A DNA stretch of 5,018 bases from Flavobacteriaceae bacterium. GTDB lineage: Bacteria; Bacteroidota; Bacteroidia; Flavobacteriales; Flavobacteriaceae. This document shows positions 1-5,018 of this stretch, piece by piece. The stretch is from NCBI GenBank assembly GCA_023700885.1, contig JAMPYA010000155.1, positions 1-5,018 of the forward strand, written 5' to 3'. Below the pieces are notes generated by a model. That model had not been told where the DNA came from and searched no databases. It was given only the letters and a program-made list of their open reading frames with translations. Every line of letters begins with the position of its first letter. Position 1 is the first letter of the stretch. The position numbers and the translations under genes were made by a program.

Positions 1-79
1 AGATTTCTTTAAAGAAAACTTAAAGTTAAAAACTAAAAAAGTTTCTTATGATGATTTTGTAAAAGAGGTTTATAAATAG
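1..79 (+). CDS. C-terminal end of an unidentified protein (partial, start lies outside the window)
   Basis: The frame beginning at base 2 is open for 25 codons and stops at a TAG (77-79). The visible C-terminus is rich in Lys, Asp and Phe and ends in DDFVKEVYK. It is too short to assign to a family. A strong intrinsic terminator begins 33 bases after the stop, which supports this as the true 3' end of a plus-strand gene converging on the minus-strand group to its right. No motif, membrane segment or repeat can be recognised in the fragment, and its function is unknown. Confidence 0.68.
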   Translation, partial: DFFKENLKLKTKKVSYDDFVKEVYK

Positions 80-111
80 TATTGTAATCCAAATTTCAAT
101 AATTTCAAGTT

Positions 112-141
112 AAAAACTCCTGAATTTTCAGGAGTTTTTTT
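112..141. terminator. Bidirectional intrinsic terminator between convergent genes
   Basis: A perfect 12-bp inverted repeat, AAAAACTCCTGA (112-123) with TCAGGAGTTTTT (128-139), encloses a 4-base loop. On the plus strand the stem runs into seven T residues (135-141). On the minus strand the same arm gives five T residues (116-112). The A and T tracts flank the G/C-containing core on both sides, so the hairpin can end transcription from both directions: the plus gene stopping at 79 and the methyltransferase whose stop codon occupies 142-140. The stop codon directly abuts the stem. Confidence 0.9.
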
Positions 142-766
142 ATGCATTTTTTTGAGCAATTATACAGTGGCAATCTTCAATTTTGAATTGCTCATAGCTA
201 CTTTCAATTACCGTAAAATTAGCTTCTTTTAATAAATTCTCTACTTCTGATAACTCATAAAAAGTAAATATTTCTGGATTGTATCCGCTTTTAATCATCT
301 CTTTTTTTGAGTTAAAAGCTAAGAATAGTTTGCCTTTTGGTTTTAAAATGCGATAAAGTTCATTCATTATTTGATCTGGATTTTTCCAAAAATATATGGT
401 GTTAATTGAAAGGATTTTATCAACAGTGTTTTTTTCTATTTTAAGGTTTTCAACACCACTTTTTAAAATCTGAACTTTATTTTTTTGGATTAATTTATAG
501 TTAAAAAACCTTGAAACAAATACCATAGTGGGTGAAATGTCAATACCAATAACTAAACCATTTGGAACTTTTTCAGCAATTGAATTTAAGAATTTTCCAT
601 TGCCAATTCCAATTTCTAAAACAGTATCCTTAGTGTCAAATGCTAATAAATTCAATGATTTTGTGTACATTGGTTTGTTAACCTTGTTCATTAATAGACT
701 CACAAAAAATCCAAAAACTCCTTTAGGACGTTTTAATTGTTTGCTAAGAAAATAGGATATAGACAT
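140..766 (-). CDS. Class I SAM-dependent methyltransferase (Methyltransf_11-like), substrate unknown
   Basis: This 208-residue protein should transfer a methyl group from S-adenosylmethionine to an unidentified acceptor in the cytoplasm. SAM-binding motif I is VLEIGIGNG (49-57). The acidic end of strand 2 is GIDIS (74-78, with D76 expected to contact the SAM ribose). The motif IV region is DKILSINTIYFWKNP (116-130), and the post-motif strand is LKPKGKLFLAF (141-151). There is no signal peptide; the N-terminus (about 1-35), with QLKRPKGVFG at 10-19, resembles the N-terminal cap of a common group of small bacterial methyltransferases. That cap favours the ATG at 766-764 over the internal Met26 or Met33. 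The length is normal for a single-domain enzyme. No Shine-Dalgarno sequence precedes the start, as is usual in Bacteroidota. It lies 32 bases after the second DUF3857 gene with no terminator between, so it is probably the last gene of that operon. CHC at 199-201 near the C-terminus is unexplained. The family is secure; the acceptor (small molecule, lipid or quinone-like) cannot be told. Confidence 0.9.
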   Translation of the reverse strand: MSISYFLSKQLKRPKGVFGFFVSLLMNKVNKPMYTKSLNLLAFDTKDTVLEIGIGNGKFLNSIAEKVPNGLVIGIDISPTMVFVSRFFNYKLIQKNKVQILKSGVENLKIEKNTVDKILSINTIYFWKNPDQIMNELYRILKPKGKLFLAFNSKKEMIKSGYNPEIFTFYELSEVENLLKEANFTVIESSYEQFKIEDCHCIIAQKNA

Positions 767-798
767 CTATTTAATAAATTGGTGCTTATTTAAAAATT

Positions 799-2808
799 TT
801 ATATTTTCTTTAGAACTACTTTTTCAGATTGTTTAGTAACTATTTCTTTAAAGAATAATTTTAGTGTTTCATAATCTTGATTTGGAATTATTGCTGTTTT
901 CATTTCAAGAGAGCAAAGTAACTGAATAGTATTTGAAACGTTTGAAATTATAAATTTAAAGGCACCGTATTCCTTATTAATTACCAAGTTTAAATTTTCT
1001 GGTAAAGTTTCTATAATGTACCCATCAGGTATGGTAATAGTTATATTGTAGTTGTCTTTAAAAGGAAAATCAAACTCAATGGGATATATTCTTTTGTCTA
1101 ATTTGAATGGATTTTCTAATTGTTCAAAAAATAACATTGGAGAAAAATACATTCGATCTCCAATGAGATCTACAAATCTATTTGAGGCAAATGAATAGGT
1201 TTCTACAATTGGTTGATCAATATCATTTTTGTTAGTTATTGACAATTCATCTATTTCAATTCCCTTTCTTTTTTTTTCCAATTTTTCTTGATATTGTTCA
1301 ATTGAAAGGTCATTATTGTTTTCCCTATACAAATAGGCATTGTAGCGAAATTTTTGTTCTCTAGTTTTTCCTGTTATATTCCCTACTTCATCAATTTTAG
1401 ACATGATAGTAGTATTTTCTGTAGACATATCTTTGCTCAACAAATCAATTGTAATAGAAGTTCCATCTTTTTTAATCAATCTTCCCATCCAATTTATGGC
1501 TCTTAAAGGCAAAATATTTTGAGTAGAAAATTTACTTGTTGCATCTAATAAATGGATTTTATGATCCAATTCAACTGCTGTAATTACATAATTATATCCA
1601 GTTCGTGATGGGAAAATTGAAATTCCATTAGAGCGTGTACTTACTAATACTGGATTAGCTTCAAAACCTGCATGTCGCAACATGGCTGTGAGCATTAAAT
1701 TTATTTCTGCAACATTCCCTGAGCGGTCATTATAAGCTTTTTTAACTCCTTTATCACAGTATATACCATTATAATTATCCCATTTAACCTTATTCTTAAC
1801 AAACTGATAAATGGCTTTAATTTGTTCTTCTTTTGAAGTAATATTTAAAAGTAATTTATTGATTTCATCTTCAAAATAACCCGATTTTTTAAGTTCAGAA
1901 CCAAAATTCTCTGAATCATAGATGTTTTTAGCAACATCTTCCCAAGTTGTTGAAAATGACTTTAAATGAGAATTTGGAAAACGAGTTTGAGATAATTCGT
2001 GTTGTACTTTTACAGCATAATTAGAAATGTTATTAACGTAAGATTCTTCTTTTATAGCGGGTATATTTTCCAAAATGTAAGTAACATGATTCTCTATATA
2101 ATTTATTTCATCTCTATTAAAAGTAGTTTTATAATTTATGTACGCACTAGTGTTGCGCTCACTTGATGTTAAAATAATTTTATTACCTTGTTTTGATTTC
2201 ACTTCATTTGGGAAAATCCAACCAGTTTTATGAGCATTGTAATAGAAATATTCTGGTATTTGGGTTTTATATTCTGAGTAATCTACAGGAATTGAGTTTT
2301 GAAAATACCAATCGGGAAAAGTGCTGTAAAAAGGAGATCTTAAAACATATTTATATTCTATTATTGATCCTTCTCGTACATTTGGCATTACAATTTTTTT
2401 CTTTGCCCAATATTTGTTTGTTATTTCATCAAATTCCCCTTCTCTTTTTAATTTAGTTTTTTCAATTTTACTATTTTCTATGTTGTAAGTATATGCTTTT
2501 GAAAACTCAACATTTTCTTTTTCACTTTCTCCTATGTATATAGCAACTTCTTTGTTGGCCCAATCTAGACCTTCTTTTTTATATATTTTAATTTTAGTTT
2601 CTACTTCGGTAATAAGTATAAATCCTTTTTCTTGATGATACTCGAAAAATGATCTTCCTTTATGGAACAAAATTGCAGCAACAGCAGATGTGTCTGTAGG
2701 GTGAGTGGTTTGCTCTAATTCTTCTTTTGTTACTTTTCCCATTTCATATTTTTGAGCTGAAATGATTTGGCTGCTGATAAGCAATAATAAAATTATAGTT
2801 TTTTTCAT
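799..2808 (-). CDS. Secreted DUF3857/transglutaminase-like protein, predicted catalytically inactive paralogue
   Basis: This 669-residue protein begins with a Sec signal peptide: MKK, a hydrophobic run to about residue 17, then a likely cleavage near ISAQ (16-19). It is expected in the periplasm or at the envelope; no lipobox Cys is present. The likely domain order is a DUF3857 beta domain (about 60-240), a transglutaminase-like core (about 315-430) and a C-terminal beta domain (about 530-669). The core is recognised by SGNVAEIN (363-370), LTAMLRHAGFEANPVLVS (373-390) and LLDATS (420-425). Aligned by eye with the upstream paralogue, the catalytic Cys position is Val366 and the His position is Tyr407, while the acidic residue D422 remains. 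The fold is probably kept without hydrolase or cross-linking activity. Cys351 and Cys632 are not in catalytic positions. The start is one base after the stop of the upstream gene, which suggests translational coupling, and no Shine-Dalgarno sequence is visible. The reading frame is intact, so this is not a decayed gene. The biological role is unknown; a scaffold, binding or regulatory partner for its neighbour is an inference. Confidence 0.9.
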   Translation of the reverse strand: MKKTIILLLLISSQIISAQKYEMGKVTKEELEQTTHPTDTSAVAAILFHKGRSFFEYHQEKGFILITEVETKIKIYKKEGLDWANKEVAIYIGESEKENVEFSKAYTYNIENSKIEKTKLKREGEFDEITNKYWAKKKIVMPNVREGSIIEYKYVLRSPFYSTFPDWYFQNSIPVDYSEYKTQIPEYFYYNAHKTGWIFPNEVKSKQGNKIILTSSERNTSAYINYKTTFNRDEINYIENHVTYILENIPAIKEESYVNNISNYAVKVQHELSQTRFPNSHLKSFSTTWEDVAKNIYDSENFGSELKKSGYFEDEINKLLLNITSKEEQIKAIYQFVKNKVKWDNYNGIYCDKGVKKAYNDRSGNVAEINLMLTAMLRHAGFEANPVLVSTRSNGISIFPSRTGYNYVITAVELDHKIHLLDATSKFSTQNILPLRAINWMGRLIKKDGTSITIDLLSKDMSTENTTIMSKIDEVGNITGKTREQKFRYNAYLYRENNNDLSIEQYQEKLEKKRKGIEIDELSITNKNDIDQPIVETYSFASNRFVDLIGDRMYFSPMLFFEQLENPFKLDKRIYPIEFDFPFKDNYNITITIPDGYIIETLPENLNLVINKEYGAFKFIISNVSNTIQLLCSLEMKTAIIPNQDYETLKLFFKEIVTKQSEKVVLKKI

Positions 2809-2809
2809 T

Positions 2810-4699
2810 TTACATGGTGTTTAGTACTATTTTTAAATTTTCATTTTTGGCAATTTGCTCTCTAAACTTACGGTATTCATCATATTGATTGGCATTATAA
2901 GTTCCTTCTTTTAATAAAATACTCCTTTTGAAAGTTATCGTATTGCCTTCATGGGAAATAGTACAGATATAATCACCATAAATGGAATTAATAACTGAGT
3001 TGGTTGGGATTGATTCAATAGAATAATGATTGGGTATTTTTAAAATAATCACATCTTCATATAAATATCCTCTGTTAATCTGAAATGGATTATTTCGAAC
3101 TTTATATTTTGAAGGTATATAAACAATAGGATTTGCCAAATTTATGGGCATCATAATTCGTTGATTGTTGATTTTAGCAAATTCTTTAGCTGTAAAATAA
3201 ATTTTTTCTTCAAGTTCTAAATTTTCTCTTGTATGATTTATATTTATGGAAGTAAACTCTTTGTTGTTGATATTGTTAATATTTTCCTTGTAATACTTTG
3301 TTAATTCTTCTTTAGATTTTAATTCAAGATGAAACTTATTATCGTAAATAATCCCTTTAGAAATCATTTTAAAATCAAAAACCATATCTCCGTTATTTAA
3401 TAATTCAATATTTGCATTCGTTTTTTGATTATTATCAGCTCCATTATATGCTGTTGTTTTAACTATTTCAGATTTTTCTGAATTAATAATTAGTACTTTT
3501 CTATCATCTGTAAAATCCCCCTGAAACCCAAATGGCTGAACTTGGCTGGTGCATTCTAGCCAAGTAATTTCATTATTATATGGAATTCCTAAAATTACGT
3601 GATTGCCTTGCATAGCAACAAAATCTTCTACTAAATCTCTTTTAGTTTTATCGCCATAAACAATTGTGTAATAAGAGGGTACGTCAAATGCTTTAAGTAG
3701 TGACCTTGTATAATTTGTAAGTGCCTTACAGTCTCCATATCCTAAACGATCTACATCTTTAGCTAACATTGGTTTCCAACCTCCAATACCTAACTGAACA
3801 CTTACATATCTAGTTTTGTTTTGAACATACTCATATACTGTTTTTGCTATTTTTAGATAATCCTTTTCTTCGCCAATTAAAGTCTTTAATTTTTGAACTG
3901 TTTCTGCAGAAATTTCTTCAGTATCTTTTAATAAATATTCATACATCCAACTTCCAAATGAATTCCAATTTTCAGCAGAACCAACAACACCTTCTAAATT
4001 AAATTTGTTTAAACCGAACATAACATGAGGAAAAAAACTTAATTGTGACGGAGAAAGATCTTCTAGTTTTAATGATTTTACATTTTGGATAGAAAAGTCT
4101 ATGGAGTTGTCTGAAATAATTTTTTCTACGGAATTTCCTATGTTTATTTCTTTATATTTAAATTGTACTTCTGGACTGTATTTTATATTGATAGATGATT
4201 TTTGAATTCCTAAATTATAATTTTCGACACCATACCATGATGGAATAAAAGCAGTATTTGAGGTGTTTATTTCGCTTTCAAAAACTATAGTTATTGGATA
4301 TTGAATAGGAGTGTATTCTAAGTACAAAACTCTATTATCAGTAATAATTGAACTTTCTGTAACGGAATGATCTTTAAAATCTTTTCGCTTTATTTTTTTT
4401 AATTCTGCTCCTACTGCGTTATAAATAGTAGCTTCTATTTTTTTAATAGAAGTAGCTTTATCATAATATTCAAAAGCATCTACATGTTTTAATCCCAATT
4501 CATTAAAAACGGTAATTATTCTTTTCTTTTTGATGCTCATTTTATTGATAGAAATTATATCTATTTCAATTCGATTTTCTCTAAGAATGGCTTGGGCATT
4601 TTCTTTTAAACTATCAGGATAAGTAGAAGTGAAGTTGTCTTGTGAATTACTTATTTGAGAAATAAATAATACAATAATTAGGATAAATAGTTTATACAT
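2810..4699 (-). CDS. Secreted DUF3857/transglutaminase-like protein with Cys-His-Glu catalytic positions
   Basis: This 629-residue protein starts with a signal peptide (MYK, a hydrophobic core over about 4-15, probable cleavage near NSQ at 18-20) and should be exported to the periplasm. A DUF3857 beta domain (about 45-220) is followed by a transglutaminase/papain-like core (about 280-400) and a C-terminal beta domain (about 490-629). Within the core, YGDCKALTNY (321-330) places the candidate nucleophile at C324, GNHVIL (365-370) supplies H367, and WLECTSQ (380-386) supplies E382 where classical transglutaminases have Asp. GIGGWKP (304-310) lies upstream of the Cys, and FGFQGDFTDDR (390-400) follows the acidic residue. 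In bacteria this fold is found in proteases, amidases and cross-linking enzymes, and the sequence does not decide between these. It is the first gene of the presumed three-gene operon and is followed one base later by its degenerate paralogue. Upstream lie an inverted repeat and paired direct repeats that could be regulatory. The ATG at 4699-4697 is chosen because it gives a complete signal peptide. No Shine-Dalgarno sequence is seen. Confidence 0.9.
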   Translation of the reverse strand: MYKLFILIIVLFISQISNSQDNFTSTYPDSLKENAQAILRENRIEIDIISINKMSIKKKRIITVFNELGLKHVDAFEYYDKATSIKKIEATIYNAVGAELKKIKRKDFKDHSVTESSIITDNRVLYLEYTPIQYPITIVFESEINTSNTAFIPSWYGVENYNLGIQKSSINIKYSPEVQFKYKEINIGNSVEKIISDNSIDFSIQNVKSLKLEDLSPSQLSFFPHVMFGLNKFNLEGVVGSAENWNSFGSWMYEYLLKDTEEISAETVQKLKTLIGEEKDYLKIAKTVYEYVQNKTRYVSVQLGIGGWKPMLAKDVDRLGYGDCKALTNYTRSLLKAFDVPSYYTIVYGDKTKRDLVEDFVAMQGNHVILGIPYNNEITWLECTSQVQPFGFQGDFTDDRKVLIINSEKSEIVKTTAYNGADNNQKTNANIELLNNGDMVFDFKMISKGIIYDNKFHLELKSKEELTKYYKENINNINNKEFTSININHTRENLELEEKIYFTAKEFAKINNQRIMMPINLANPIVYIPSKYKVRNNPFQINRGYLYEDVIILKIPNHYSIESIPTNSVINSIYGDYICTISHEGNTITFKRSILLKEGTYNANQYDEYRKFREQIAKNENLKIVLNTM

Positions 4700-4705
4700 T
4701 TTTCT

Positions 4706-4736
4706 AGCAATATTTTTTTAATTCTAAGCAATATTT
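4706..4736. repeat. 10-bp direct repeat spaced by 21 bp in the leader of the DUF3857 operon
   Basis: The sequence AGCAATATTT occurs at 4706-4715 and again at 4727-4736. Each copy is preceded by TTCT and followed by a T-rich stretch. The copies start 21 bp apart, about two helical turns, so a dimeric protein could contact the same DNA face. The nearer copy ends 7 bases from the ATG at 4699. In DNA this AT-rich, chance or local duplication is also plausible, so an operator role is only a suggestion. Confidence 0.4.
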
Positions 4737-4760
4737 GTTTTTCTTTAAACAAGAAAAACA
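4736..4760. repeat. Perfect 10-bp inverted repeat upstream of the DUF3857 operon
   Basis: TGTTTTTCTT (4736-4745) and AAGAAAAACA (4751-4760) are exact reverse complements around a 5-base loop. The element lies 37-61 bases upstream of the start of the first DUF3857 gene. It is not followed by a T tract on either strand, so it does not look like an intrinsic terminator for the gene ending at 4890. It could be an operator palindrome or a hairpin in the 5' leader of the operon mRNA. The stem has only two G-C pairs and would be weak as RNA. Confidence 0.5.
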
Positions 4761-4889
4761 GGCTAATATAAACTACTTTTTTAAATATATGTATTGAATT
4801 TATTAATTTGTTGAATATAATTTAATAAATAAGCAAAAACAATAGATTAAATATATCAAAGTGATTTTGGTTGATAGTATTTGCATATC

Positions 4890-5018
4890 TTAATCAGTAA
4901 AATCAGGTTTTTTTGGATCATCTTCTATTTTGATGTTTAATTTTTTAGCACGGATTTTCCATTTTTCTCTGGCCAACGCTTGTAAATCGATTTGATCATC
5001 TTTTTCATCGGTAATTTC
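4890..5018 (-). CDS. C-terminal end of an unidentified protein with a charged tail (partial, start lies beyond the window)
   Basis: The minus strand is open from the window edge for 42 codons and stops at a TAA (4892-4890). The fragment is strongly charged: an acidic opening (EITDEKDDQIDL), a basic, probably helical middle (QALAREKWKIRAKKLNIK) and an acidic end (IEDDPKKPDFTD). Its composition and in-frame stop are typical of a real cytoplasmic C-terminus. No family can be assigned from it. It is on the same strand as the DUF3857 pair but 190 bases upstream with no clear terminator between, so read-through into the operon cannot be excluded. Confidence 0.72.
   Translation of the reverse strand, partial: EITDEKDDQIDLQALAREKWKIRAKKLNIKIEDDPKKPDFTD

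Noticed and set aside
528..755. A 75-codon open frame on the plus strand
   Set aside because: It lies entirely inside and antisense to the methyltransferase, whose motifs are clear. It shows no domain and is an antisense shadow.
2193..2456. An 87-codon open frame on the plus strand with a hydrophobic C-terminal half
   Set aside because: It is antisense to the DUF3857 domain of the second paralogue. The hydrophobic run arises from complementing Lys/Glu-rich codons, so it is not a credible membrane protein gene.
799..2808. Reading the second DUF3857 gene as a pseudogene because its catalytic residues are lost
   Set aside because: The frame is intact with a signal peptide, full-length domains and well-formed core motifs. 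Loss of catalytic residues without other decay fits a functional pseudoenzyme better.
4432..4452. 8-bp inverted repeat CTTCTATT / AATAGAAG with a T-rich loop
   Set aside because: It falls inside the coding sequence of the first DUF3857 protein, in the part encoding TSIKKIEAT, and has an A/T-dominated stem. It is best explained by codon content and chance.
4736..4760. Reading the inverted repeat as the terminator of the gene ending at 4890
   Set aside because: The hairpin is 130 bases beyond that stop codon, its stem is almost all A-T, and no T tract follows on the minus strand (AATATTGC follows instead).
4700..4889. A tRNA, riboswitch or small protein gene in the gap upstream of the operon
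   Set aside because: I see no cloverleaf, conserved aptamer-like G/C-rich pairing or convincing short ORF. The gap is AT-rich with only the repeats described.

Overview
The window is AT-rich chromosomal DNA that looks like a member of the Bacteroidota, most likely a flavobacterium. The evidence is the very low GC content (judged by eye, not computed), short signal peptides ending in a '-AQ' or '-SQ' context, start codons without a Shine-Dalgarno sequence, and two tandem DUF3857/transglutaminase-like secreted proteins of a kind I know mainly from this phylum. The species cannot be named from the sequence.

Layout, left to right. Bases 1-79 are the last 25 codons of an unidentified plus-strand gene. 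A strong symmetrical hairpin terminator (112-139) follows and serves both this gene and the minus-strand genes that converge on it. Three minus-strand genes, read from right to left, then fill most of the window: a 629-residue secreted DUF3857/transglutaminase-like protein (4699-2810), a 669-residue paralogue starting one base after it (2808-799), and a 208-residue class I SAM-dependent methyltransferase (766-140) 32 bases further on. No terminator separates them and one closes the group, so they are probably a single transcription unit. A 190-base AT-rich gap (4700-4889) upstream of the first gene holds a perfect 10-bp inverted repeat and a 10-bp direct repeat spaced 21 bp apart. The final 129 bases carry the C-terminus of another minus-strand gene with a highly charged tail.

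How the genes may work together. The two large proteins share a plan: signal peptide, DUF3857 beta domain, transglutaminase-like core, C-terminal beta domain. The first keeps a Cys-His-Glu set at the papain-like catalytic positions (C324, H367, E382). In the second the Cys and His positions are Val366 and Tyr407, and only the acidic position (D422) is kept. This reads as an exported pair of one potentially active enzyme and one pseudoenzyme, perhaps partners; the substrate is unknown. The methyltransferase has no signal peptide and should be cytoplasmic, and its link to the pair may be no more than co-transcription. The window looks like ordinary core-type chromosome, with no mobile element, CRISPR array, tRNA or rRNA. 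The most notable feature is the active/inactive pair.
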